From NCBI GenBank assembly GCA_030685235.1, contig MU839129.1, forward strand, positions 186,001 through 250,000: 64,000 bases of DNA. Reading direction: 5' to 3'. The translations under genes and the position numbers were made by a program. The DNA is from Copromyces sp. CBS 386.78 (taxonomy: Eukaryota > Ascomycota > Sordariomycetes > Sordariales > Sordariaceae). The notes beneath the pieces are model-generated. The model was not told the origin of the DNA and made no database searches. It was given only the letters and a program-made list of their open reading frames with translations. Shown here one piece after another: positions 14,158-24,355 of this stretch (position 1 is the first letter of the stretch; each line of letters begins with the position of its first letter).

Positions 14158-17146
14158 TTACTCACAGTTTACCAACTGCCTTTGCTTGTGCAGCCAGCTC
14201 TTGGGTTGGTCGTGCCTTCTTTGGAGAATGACATGGTTGCTCTGTAGTCGACTCGTGATGTCGTACCATGCTGTTGTGATCATGGAATTCTCGCGCTGGA
14301 GGTTCTTGATGATTTGGTCGCTTGACGCCTGTTTTTTTGGGACCGGAAGGTTGCTCTGGTTAGTCTCCAAGTCAAGGGGGAAACAACAACAATACAAACA
14401 AAAAAGCGCATTACAATCTAATCATCGTCCAGGCGGATGGAAAGCAACAAATGGACGTACCTTTTGGGCCGCGTAGGCACCGCCGCTCTCAACAAGTTTG
14501 ATCCGTCTTTGGAGATCATACTTCTCCTGTTCAGCCTTGTCGAGTTGCTATAGGCGAGCGAGTGGCATTAGCATTTTGTGAGAGGTGCATATACAACATG
14601 GCTAAAACACTGTTTGGTGATGATAGATTTGTCGGCTTCGACAGCTGGGATATCAGTCTGTGGGCAGGTAAAGTAATCGTGGATACAGTTGAAAAAAAAG
14701 AAAAAAAAAAAGAAGAAGAAGATAGGAGAGTTTGGAGGGGATAGAACTGGGAGACAGGTGAACACCATACAGTACGTGGTCACCAGTCACCAAGAGTGGG
14801 TATCTCGGTCTTCAATCGCCTGAGAATGCTCGACAGGCAAGCGCTGGTCTTCTCAAGGCCACTAAGCCAGGAGCCTTGTGATGATATTGGCGCGGGAACG
14901 ATGACCCACTCGCCATCTTCATCATAAACGATGTCAGATGCGACAGGCGAGGGGCCCGCCAAAAGGGGGGTATCGACCCATGAGGCCAGATAAGGAGGTG
15001 TTGGACTTGGAGAAGGGTCGTTGCTCACCTCGATCTTTTGCCTGAGGGCGGCCTTCAGCTTCTCCATCTTTTCGACGTCCTCCTTTCTGGACTTGTTCGG
15101 ATCTCCGCCGCTCGCGATGGCATCGTCCAGCTGCTTGCGAAGCTTGTCCTTGGAGACTAATGCTTCCATCAGCTGCGCCTTCATCTCGTCCAGTTCGAAT
15201 GTCTTTTCTCTGAGCTGCTTGCGTGTCGCCTCGAGCTCCTTCTGTAGCGACTCGGCTATCAACTCGTCAGAAGCCTTGAGTGCGGTGAGTGCAGCTGATT
15301 GCTCCTCTCCAATGACGGACACTATGAGAAGAATGTCAGTCAGTATTGCCTTTGCCTTTTCAGCACAAAAACGACGGGACTCACGATCTGTCTTGACAGC
15401 GATCAACTCGCGCTCCTTGTCTGCAACATCCTGTTCAAGCTCCTGAACCCGCTTTTCGAGCTTCTCAACATCACTCGAGGTGTCAAGAAACTGCTTGCGC
15501 AAGTTCACAAAGGCGGGATTGCTAAAGCACTCAGGTGTTAGTGAATCCCAATCATGTATTTCCCATTCAGAATGAAGCTCGCCGACTAACCTTTCTCCTG
15601 CTGTGTTGTTCATAATGACATTGAGTTGTTCCTGGGCAACGGCATGCTTCTCCATGGCTTCGGTGCACTTGCCGCGGTACAAGTCTACCTTCTTGTTGGC
15701 CGACTCCAATTCGCTTCTTAGGCGTTCATTCTCAGACGCAACGGTCATGTTGCTGCGCAAGACATTGTTCTCTGCCTTAAGCCGCTGGAGCTCTAGACGA
15801 ACAGCTGGTTCTGTTTCAAGCTCATGCTCGAGATTAAAGCCGCCATTGGTAACAGGACTTTCGGAACCCGACGTCTCATGGATGGCACCACCCATTTGAA
15901 GCTGCTCCTGGAGCTCCTTGATCATATTTTCATCGACCTGGTGTTTCGATTCGAGGTACTCAACTCTTCGTTGGAGCTCCTCGTTCGTTTCTTGCAAGAC
16001 GTTCCTGGACTGGAGCGTGTAGACAATCTCTTGTTCGTTATTTGCCAACACCTTGACCTTTTCTTCAATCTCCTTTTGTAGCTTCCTGTTTTGCGCCTTG
16101 AAGTTCTCGTAGTCCTTCAAGTCCTGTTCCATCTGGACAATTTGCTCTTCTAATGTCCTGTTCCGTTGCTGGATAAATGTCAGATCTTGAGCCTTCTTCT
16201 TGTAGTTTTCTAGGCCCTTAATCTGCTGTTGCTGTTGCTTGTTCTCGTGCTCCAGCTCTGTGAGCTTGTCCTCCAGGTCCTTAACCCGGTCAGCCCTTGC
16301 TTTTAGAGCAGCATTGTCTTTCTCGAGCTTGGTGATGTGCGCTGTCTCTTTGACAAGTTGAGCCTCCAAGTCGTCAATGATGGCCATCTTGTCCTTGATC
16401 TCATCTCGCAGGTCCTTGATGGCCGCACCAGCATCGGCACCCCTGTGCCTCTTCATGGCGTTCAGCTCGGCTTGCGCCCCATTAAGGTCGTTGAGCAGAG
16501 CTTGCCGTGTATCGAGGAGCTTGTCCACCCGCGCTTGTAGATCGGCATTCTGCTTTTTTACAAACTCGTACGCGCCCTTGATTTGCCCCAACTCTTCCTC
16601 CATAAGGGCCGGGTCCCTAGCGATGTGCAGATCGGCAGCATCTTGTCCGTCCACCTCCTTCGGCTCTTGCAGTTTCGCGTCCGCATCGATCTGTTTTTGC
16701 TTTTGGAATACTTCAACAGTGTTGGCGATCTCCTTTTGCGTGACACTGTCGAGCTTCAAGATAGCCGGAACGTAGGCCTTGTTGGTGGAACCCAAGCAGA
16801 TGGTAATGACAAAGTACGAGAGGAACTCGCAAATCGCATTGTCGTCGGGGTGTTCTAGGATAGCGCGTAGCTTGGATGGCGGAGGAGCGTACTGCGGGAG
16901 GTCGTTGCGCATAAAGGCAGCAAGGCCACGAGACACGGTTTCGAGGTTGGCCTTGTTGTCTTCGGGTGACGAAGGAGTCCGTATGAGGCTCGAGCTGGAA
17001 AAGTCCCCGGAGGTCATATCTTCGAGGATGTCTCCCAGCATAAGACCATCTTGGAGGTCCTTGAGAGTGGCCGCTTTGCGCGATGTCTTGAACGTGTTGA
17101 TCCATTTCAACAGGGCGGCCTGCTTCGCGAGGCTGTGCTGCGTCAT
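14158..17146 (-). CDS. Hook-family dynein/early-endosome adaptor
   Basis: Four exons: 17146-15385, 15321-15029, 14547-14461 and 14328-14158, giving 770 aa. Hook proteins link early endosomes to dynein and kinesin-3 on microtubules (HookA in Aspergillus). The N-terminal ~150 residues form a Hook/CH-like domain (LLKWINTF start, LQDGLMLGDIL). A very long coiled coil then runs from about 180 to 680, continuing through the small third exon (QLDKAEQEKYDLQRRI). The C-terminus holds the conserved NLQRENSMITTAWYDITSRLQ segment. Intron 15322-15384 has GTGAGT, CTGAC and ATAG and happens to contain no stop, so a naive reading keeps it. Intron 14548-15028 is long (481 nt). The start is the ATG at 17146; the open frame upstream has only GTG. 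The last junction is the least certain. Confidence 0.85.
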
Positions 17147-18753
17147 CGTGGGGAGTCTCAAGAGGCCCGACGGGCCCACGGTTCAGACAACTTGGTGTTG
17201 ATGGGCAATGTCGAGGCCGAAGGAAACGACGAAACGTCGGGCGAGCGTGCCGTCGATATAGCCTTGCGATAAGGGCGGATCGGAGCCCAATGGACGAGGA
17301 GGGGGTCTAGGTCGAGGGCGAGTAGAGTCAGGTAGTATACGAGAACAGTACAGTTTCTCTTGCTGTCTGCCCGGTGATCGATTGTATGCTGCGGCAATTG
17401 GAGAAAGTGCGATGTGGTTATGCAATGAAAGACAGAACAGAAAATTGTAGGACGATGATTGAGAGGTCGTTTCTTTTCTCAGGAGTTGCTAATTAAACGC
17501 GGCGAACAGAAGATGCCCAAAGAACGGGACAAGTCGGATATTGGGGGAGTAAAGAGGGGAACGAGAATGACTGAATGAATAAAATGGAATGAGCTATCCT
17601 CTTGGATGGTTAGACGGTGGCTACCTATTCAAGACGTCTTAAAGCGTGTGCGCAAGTTCTCGTGCTGTTGAGTTCGTTGACTTGTCCGATTCCCGAGTCG
17701 CGGTTGGACATCAAGTGGAAGTTGGAGGAATCTCGTCTCGTAACTGGCATACGGCGGGCGGGTGCGTCTTGGGGTCGGGTGCGCTATGCGGGCCATTAGA
17801 CCGGGCACTGGCGTTATCGCTGATTAGCCCTGAGATGCAGAGAAACAGGGGTTCCAGGTTGGTTTCGGCAATGTAATTCGATGTAATTACGCGCATGGGG
17901 CATCGTCGTCGTGCGAACTGTGGTCGGGTCGTCGAGGTTCCCATTTGCATCCACTCACTGGAAACATCTCGATTCAGCTCATCCACCGCTGGAGCCAGCC
18001 TCAGGGATCAGGACATGTTAGGAACGAAGAGCTCGAGAACCGTACCTCTACACTACATTACGAACATCATATCATGGCACTGGCCAGACATGATCTGTAC
18101 CTGAGGCGGTAAGGGTATTATAGTTGGATGATGTCAGGCTCTCGAAGACGCCTCGACCAAGTACCTAGAAGCGAAATCCGTGTCTTGAGCTAGGTTGTTG
18201 GGCAGGGCTGTTACCAAAGATCCCATGGTTCACGAGACTCTCTCATGTTCACCGCAGTGGAGCACCCTGTTCCCCTGAAGATCCAGCCATAGCCCAAGTC
18301 AGCGGCATAGTCGGTGATGAGTTGGGAATCTCTATAGCGTAGTTACGGGTCAACTCCTTGATGACAACGATTTCAGGTTTGGAATCGTAGGATAACCCTG
18401 TAGGTACTCGTCGGGATTCGAACCTCGCTTCATAGCCATGATGTTGATGAAAACAAAAATCTATTGAACGTAAAGATGCTTGCCAATCCGTTAGGTTTTG
18501 ATACCAATGACAATCCATCTCCATCAATCCATTTCCAAAAAAACGCCAAGACCATGACTTACAACAGTCCGTAAAAGGCAACAACTCTGCCCAGTACAGT
18601 TGCACCTGGGTATCATTTCCAACGCTCTCTTTCTCTCTCTTCTCTGTCTCTGCCTGTCACCGCTCGCTTCTTAAATGCCGCTGTGTAGACTCGAGTTATT
18701 AACATCCGTCGTCTTGGCTCGTGCCGGGTGTCGCAAATCAATCAACTGGTCGC
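17147..18753. other. intergenic, no gene recognised
   Basis: About 1.6 kb upstream of the Hook gene and downstream of the protease-inhibitor gene. The open frames are short and lack family features. A tRNA B-box look-alike occurs at about 18411-18424 but no cloverleaf can be built around it. Confidence 0.55.
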
Positions 18754-19095
18754 TTACAACGTGTTGACGACCTTGTCCTCCTCGATGGTAGCATAGTTCT
18801 CGCTGAAGGCGGAAACTGACTCGAGAGTCTTTTCGCCAACCTTGGCAGAGAAGCCCCTGGATTAAAGTGTTAGTAAGGACATCAGAGCCCGAGACAGCGT
18901 CCGAAAAACATACTTCATAAGGGTATACTCGTGGGTAATGACACCACCGGCAGCGACAATCGCCTTCTTGGCGTCCCTGATGACCGAGTCGGGAGTGTTC
19001 TCCTTGTAGGTGATGATGACCGACTTCTGGATGTCAACGGCAATGGCGCCAGAGACGAGGGCAAGAGCGCCGAGAACGAAACCGAAGAACTTCAT
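18754..19095 (-). CDS. small I9-type protease inhibitor with signal peptide (Pbi2-like)
   Basis: Two exons, 19095-18914 and 18856-18754, with a 57-nt intron (donor GTATGT, branch CTAAC, acceptor CCAG), 94 aa. Residues 1-19 form a clear signal peptide (MKFFGFVLGALALVSGAIA). The mature part (SVIITYKENTPDSVI, VAAGGVITHEYTLMKGFSAKV, IEEDKVVNT) matches the inhibitor I9 fold: subtilisin propeptides and yeast proteinase-B inhibitor Pbi2. It should bind a subtilisin-type serine protease as a pseudo-substrate through its C-terminal tail. Yeast Pbi2 has no signal peptide, so this version probably enters the secretory route. It stands alone, not next to a protease gene, so it is not a cleaved propeptide. 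Confidence 0.85.
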
Positions 19096-19816
19096 TTTTG
19101 TGATAGTTTTGGTTATTTGGCTTTCTTAATGTTGAAAAGGGTATAAAGTATGGCGTCACGTTGTTGGGCAAGACGATGAATGAATGGATGGTTTCCCTTG
19201 GATTAAATGGCGGGAGGACCCCTCGACTTTAAAACATGCCTGCCGATCCTCTCTGTCAGCGGCGCAACGACAAAAAGGTGCCATGTCACGCGCCAAGGAG
19301 CCATAAAAGAGACCCCCCTTTCGCGGTCTCAGCTTCCTCAGGAGGAAGGTCGCTATGAAAGCCCCTGTGAGTTCAGGCGGAAGGTACGTACATAGTTGCT
19401 CACGGCCGTACCAGACAGTGCCTGCCCTGCCGATTAGGTACCTTAGATAACGGAAGGCCTGTTATGTCACCGCGGCAGTGGCACAGGCGTGACAGGGCAG
19501 ACGGCTGACGCCCCACCGCCCAACGCAAGTTCAAGGTACTAGGCGCTAACCTCATTGGGTACCTACTCACCTCAGTTCCAGCAAGTGAGGCAGCTAGCCA
19601 GTGACGACGGCGAGACCAGACCACTGCAACTACAGCAGTTGAGCTTCGAGGCCACTGACAACCTGATATACACACACATCGACAATCAAAACATCATACC
19701 CCCACCAGGCGTCCTTCTTTAACCCCACGAAATACCACCCAACCTGCCATCACGCCCATCGAACGCCAGAACCACCCATCACGACTCCGGCGACACCTCG
19801 AATCCAAGCTCTCGCC
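19096..19816. other. divergent promoter region, I9 inhibitor / RPN8
   Basis: No gene is seen. Several TACCT/AGGTA palindromic patches occur around 19434-19440 and 19558-19565. No clear Rpn4 (PACE) site was found for the proteasome gene. The RPN8-proximal 120 bases are rich in CA/CCA. Confidence 0.5.
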
Positions 19817-21049
19817 ATGCCCGCCACTACTGCGGAAACGCTCTCCCTGGTGAACCGCAACGTCTCGGTTGCGCCGCTCGTTCTGCTTTCAGTCGTCGAC
19901 CACTACAACCGTACCCAAGCCAACAAGTCCAAGAGCAAGCGTGTCGTCGGCGTGCTATTAGGCCAGAATGATGGAAAGAATGTGCGCGTGTCCAACAGTT
20001 TCGCGGGTGCGTAGTCTCTACCTCGAAAGCTTGCCTGGTTGCCCCGCGCCCAGGTGGTGGCTGTTTGGTTTCTAACTTGGCGATGCAGTTCCCTTCGAGG
20101 AGGACGACAAGGACCCCTCAGTCTGGTTCCTTGATCACAACTATGTCGAGTCCATGAACGACATGTTCAAGAAGGTCAATGCGCGCGAGAAACTAATAGG
20201 CTGGTACCATTCCGGCCCCAAGCTACGGGCCTCCGATCTCGACATCAACGAACTGTTCAAGCGCTACACTCCCAACCCGCTTCTGGTTATCGTCGATGTT
20301 CAGCCCAAGGAGACGGGTGTTCCCACAGATGCCTACTTTGCCGTGGACGAGATCAAGGATGTATGTCTTCCAGAGACGCCGTCGCCCTTCCACTTGCTCC
20401 CATTCAGCTTCGCCCGGGTACAGCTGCTAATTACATTTGACTACTACAGGACGGCACCACCACATCCAAGACCTTTGTCCATACTCCCTCCATTATCGAG
20501 GCCGAAGAGGCCGAAGAAATCGGCGTCGAGCACCTCCTTCGCGACATTCGTGACGTAGCTGTCGGCACACTATCCACTCGCATCACCAACCAGATGCGCT
20601 CGCTGCAAGGCCTCCACCACCGCCTCCGCGACATCCAAGCATATCTCCAAAAGGTTCTCGACGGCCAGCTGCCCGTAAACCACGCCATCCTCGGCAACCT
20701 CCAGGACGTGTTCAACCTGCTCCCCAACCTCTCGACGCCCAAGTCCGGCCCAGGCGCTACTGGCACCAACGCCGACAGCGAGCTCAGCCACGCCATGAGC
20801 ATCAAGACCAACGACCAGCTCATGGCCATCTACCTCAGCAGTCTGATCCGCGCCATCACTGCGTTCCACGACTTGATCGAGAACAAGATCCAGAACAGGC
20901 AGCAGCAGGAGGAGAACGACGCCAAGAAGAAGGAAGGAGGAGAGAACGGCGAGAAGAAGGAGGGTGACAAGGACAAGAAGGAGGGTAGCCCTGCGGCGGC
21001 AAATGGTGAAAGCAAGGAGAAGGAGAGCTCGAAAGAGAAGAAGAAATAA
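19817..21049 (+). CDS. rpn8: 26S proteasome lid subunit Rpn8
   Basis: Three exons: 19817-20006, 20089-20360 and 20450-21049, 353 aa. Rpn8 pairs with deubiquitinase Rpn11 in the 19S lid. The N-terminal MPN domain carries [20 protein letters not shown] and [16 protein letters not shown]. The JAMM metal histidines are absent (GWYHSGP instead of GWYHSHP), which marks Rpn8 rather than Rpn11. The helical C-terminal domain includes [15 protein letters not shown]. The last ~60 residues are a Lys/Glu-rich KEKE tail, longer than in yeast. Introns have GTGCGT and GTATGT donors and preserve frame. Start ATG 19817 fits the family N-terminus. Confidence 0.96.
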
Positions 21050-21344
21050 GGGAAACGAAGCAAAGGGGGATATGAACGGCGAGCACGGGACTGACGGACA
21101 CAGCGGACCGGGCCGTAGAAGATGATACGAAATCAATCAATTCAGCATGAATCACGTTTGTGTACGAAACCACAAGAAGAGACACTTTCACATAAAAAGA
21201 GAGAGAGTTGCTCAAGGTCGATGATGGGATCTTGGGCAGACTGTTAATAATACTAGTTAACTGACATATTTGTTTTCTGTGGTGGTAGCTGTTTGCTGAT
21301 ACAGATAAAAACTTATACAACGAACCCTCCAAGTCTACTCTAGA

Positions 21345-22670
21345 CTAAACATCCGCAACCATCCCAGCCATCTCCTCTCTACTCACCAACCTCTCCGTCA
21401 CATACCTCCCCAGTGCCTCTCTCCACTTATCAGCCAACAGACAGGCAAGCAGGTGTTTACAGACGGGCGGTACGCTCGAGTAATCTTCGGCATCGAAGAG
21501 GATCATTCCGCCGAACGTCCAGCCTGCGGTTCCTTTTTTATCTGCTTCCCTTTCTCTTGCTCTTTCTCTTGCTCGTGGCTCTTCGGTTCCTTCTCGTCGC
21601 TCTTCGATTCCTCCACCTTCTTCTATATCCCTTTTTCCTGCTCCTGATTCCGGTTTTGGTTCTCCTGCTTCCCCTCCTTTTCTCTCTCCTGCCGGTGGTC
21701 CTGGTACGGGCTCAGAGACAGCGCTATCCTTGTCGAACTCAGACACACAAGCAAAAGCAAACGCAGCACAGGTACAGTTCCATGCTTCCAGGCTGACCAG
21801 GTACCGCTGTATTTGATGTCGGTCCGTTCCACCACCACCTATACTTTCTGCATCGACGTCTCCAAGCCCCATGTTGCTTTTCTTCCGTTTTCGCCGAGGG
21901 TGGGTGTTGAGGAACCGGGAGGAGCGGACTAGGTAGAACCCCGGTGGCCGTTTTTCTTGTCCTTTCTCTGGTCGGTTGCTCAACTTTGTTTCTTCATTAT
22001 TCTCCTGGTCCTCATGTCCATAGTCGTCGTCCTCCCCCATAGTCGCATCCTCCCCTTTTGCCTGCTCCTTCTGTCCCTTCTGGTGCTTCTCCTGCCCCTC
22101 CTTCTTCACTACTGCCGCCTCCCCAGCACACCTCAAGGCAACCCGTTCAACCAACCCTCTCTCCAAAACTTCCAAGCCAGGTAACACCACCTCCGGGAAG
22201 AGCACATGTAGCGTGATGATCAAGTGTCGATATTCGGGCGGTACCAGTATGAGGGGGTTCACATCCCCCCCGCCGTTCTTTTTCTTTACAACATGTTCCG
22301 TCCCTTGGCCTTCTTCCTTGAGGATTTGAAGGAGTTGTTTCCTCCTGCTCGTGTCTGTTTCTGCTGTTGCTGTACCCTCCTTTTCATCTCTTAGTGATTC
22401 TGCCGGTTTGCAAACCGGGGTAGGTGGCTCGTCAAGGAGAGGGATGTTGGAGATGGCGGTTATTAAGGAGGTGAGGAATTGGCGGGAGGTGGGGAGGTGG
22501 AGGGGTGTTGAGGTTTGTGGTGACTCTGACTGTGATGGTGGCGATGGGCGTTCTGCTTCTGGTAGTTGTTGAGGCTGGTAAGACCGTTGAGGTTGGTGTG
22601 AAGCAGGTGGGTGTAAGTGGAAGTCGGGATCAGGGTCATGATGCCCGTGGTGCGGGTTGGGTGAGGTCAT
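21345..22670 (-). CDS. SWIM zinc-finger protein, Sws1/ZSWIM7 (Shu complex)-like
   Basis: Intronless, 441 aa. The C-terminal half matches the Sws1/ZSWIM7 layout: a LFPEVVLPGLEVLERGLVERVA helix (about 157-178) corresponds to the LFG..ALDLVDR region of ZSWIM7. YLVSLEAWNCTCAAFAFA (C299, C301) and PPVCKHLLACLLA (C404, H406) together make the SWIM CxC...CxH zinc site. Sws1 (Shu2 in budding yeast) promotes Rad51 filament assembly in homologous recombination; that role here is inference from family. Unusual points: the two halves of the zinc motif are about 100 residues apart, separated by a Glu/Arg/Gly-rich insert; residues 190-275 are charged low-complexity; and the N-terminus is His/Pro-rich. ATG 22670 is the first in frame. 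Confidence 0.75.
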   Translation of the reverse strand: MTSPNPHHGHHDPDPDFHLHPPASHQPQRSYQPQQLPEAERPSPPSQSESPQTSTPLHLPTSRQFLTSLITAISNIPLLDEPPTPVCKPAESLRDEKEGTATAETDTSRRKQLLQILKEEGQGTEHVVKKKNGGGDVNPLILVPPEYRHLIITLHVLFPEVVLPGLEVLERGLVERVALRCAGEAAVVKKEGQEKHQKGQKEQAKGEDATMGEDDDYGHEDQENNEETKLSNRPEKGQEKRPPGFYLVRSSRFLNTHPRRKRKKSNMGLGDVDAESIGGGGTDRHQIQRYLVSLEAWNCTCAAFAFACVSEFDKDSAVSEPVPGPPAGERKGGEAGEPKPESGAGKRDIEEGGGIEERREGTEEPRARERAREREADKKGTAGWTFGGMILFDAEDYSSVPPVCKHLLACLLADKWREALGRYVTERLVSREEMAGMVADV

Positions 22671-23049
22671 CGCGTTGTTTGATTCTTTTGGGGGAGTGAT
22701 TGATTAGACGTCGTTGTGTAGATCCCCAGAAGCTGTTTCGGGTAATTGCTATTGCTCGAGCTTCATTTTGGTCATGGTTTAGTTGGGGTTTGTTGCATGG
22801 TGCAAGTTGTAAGGTGGACGCAGTGATGCGGTTGAGAAGTAGGTCTAGGTTGTCGAAGATTCATTTTCTGCACACTACACAACAGTACGGCAACCATCAC
22901 TCAAATAACACAACCAGACCTGACAAATCATCTATGGTATTTTGTCTACACATTCATTGCTTTTTCTTCACTTCATTTAGCCCATATCAACCATGCAAGT
23001 CGTAAAATATAATACACAGAACCTTTACGTAACATAAAAACACACATCA
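22671..23049. other. intergenic: SWIM-gene promoter and CPOX 3' UTR
   Basis: Tandem same-strand arrangement. The stretch near 22990-23049 is AT-rich 3' flank of the CPOX gene, and 22671-22860 is upstream of the SWIM gene. No gene is seen. Confidence 0.55.
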
Positions 23050-24355
23050 TCATACCCACTCCTTGGGGTTCTTGAGCACCTCAACTAACCTCGCCTCCCT
23101 GCTCTTCGGCTCCGGCTCATACATGTACTCCCACCTCGCCGTCAACGGCAAGCTCATGAGGATACTCTCCACGCGCGCACCGGGGGTATTCAAGCCAAAC
23201 GCGGTGCCGCGGTCGTGCACCAGGTTGAACTCGACATACTTGCCCCTGCGAATCTGCTGCCACTGCTTCTCCTTCTCTGTGAACGGCATGTCCTTGCGCT
23301 TGTTGATGATGGAGATGTAGTTGGGCGCAAACGACTTGAGCGCGTCCTGGACGAAAGCGAAGGTGTTCTCCTTGTCGGAGACGGTCTCATCCAGGTCGTC
23401 GAAGAAGATGCCGCCGATACCGCGGGACTCGCCGCGGTGCTTGTTGTAGAAGTACTCGTCGCACCACTTCTTGAAGCGGGGGTAGTACTCCTTGTCGTGG
23501 GCGTCGCAGACTTCCTTCAGCGACTTGTGGAAGTGGATGGCGTCCTCGTCAAAGAGGTAGCTGGGCGTCAGATCGCTTCCGCCACCGAACCACCACGCGC
23601 CCGAGGATCCGTCAGGGTTGGCCGTCTCGAAGTATCGGTAGTTGAGGTGGACCGTCGGGGCCATGGGGTTCTTGGGGTGGACGATCAGGCTGAGACCGGC
23701 GGCGAAGAACTCGAGGCTGTCGGGAATGTTGTCGTCCTGGGCCAGGTTCTTGTGGTTGGCGCGCATCTTGATGATGGCGGGCTTGGGAAGAGTGCCGTAA
23801 ACGACGCTCACACCAACACCGGCCTTTTCAAACACCTTGCCGTCCTGGAGGACGCAGGTGATGCCGCCGCCACCCTCCTTGCGCTGCCACTCGTCCGCCC
23901 GGAATGGTGTGCCGTCGGCCTCTTCTAGCGCTCTGACAATCTCCTTCTGTTGCTCCTTGACGAACTTCTCCATGCGCAGGCGCATTGGCGAGGCATCGGT
24001 CACGCCCTTCTCGCGCTTAGTCTGTTGGTCGCGTTCGGCGAGGGTGGGGGTATCGCATCGGATGGGGTCTTCGACGGCCTGGGTTCAGAGCACATGGTGA
24101 GCTTAGGGTTCGTAATCGGCAAGAGATTAACGGGAATTCGCAGCTGGCGCATACCATCTTGTAGCTAAGGGTAGTGGCAACGGCCAAGCCAGCGGCAGCC
24201 AAAGTGAGGTAGTTGCGCGAGTTCGAGAAAGCTGGACGTGCTGATCCGGAGCTCTGGAAGCTTGAAGCAGCTCGGCGAGGGGTCCAGGAATAGTTGAATT
24301 GGGGTTTCGTCTTGCACTGAGCAAACAGGCGAAGGGTAGGCCGACGCGAGGCCAT
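23050..24355 (-). CDS. hem13: coproporphyrinogen III oxidase (oxygen-dependent)
   Basis: Two exons, 24355-24155 and 24078-23050 (donor GTATGC, acceptor CCAG), 409 aa. Oxidatively decarboxylates coproporphyrinogen III to protoporphyrinogen IX in haem synthesis. Family motifs: GGGGITCVLQDG, KMRANHKN, LNYRYFETANPDGSSGAWWFGGGSDLTP (the substrate-binding GGGSDLTP segment), a FFDDLDE-containing region, YVEFNLVHDRGTAFGL and LPLTARWEY. Exon 1 encodes a 67-residue leader: Arg/Ser-rich (MASRRPTLRLF) followed by a hydrophobic stretch (YLTLAAAGLAVATTL), typical of bipartite intermembrane-space targeting as in animal CPOX. Budding-yeast Hem13 is cytosolic and lacks this. Confidence 0.95.

Noticed and set aside
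14780..15028. C-terminal extension of the Hook frame read straight through
   Set aside because: A GTGAGC donor after QKIE and a downstream exon that continues the coiled coil show this is intron, not coding.
18396..18430. tRNA-like B-box (GGTTCGAATCC on the minus strand)
   Set aside because: The flanking T-arm bases do not pair beyond two positions, and no acceptor stem, D-arm or anticodon arm can be built upstream.
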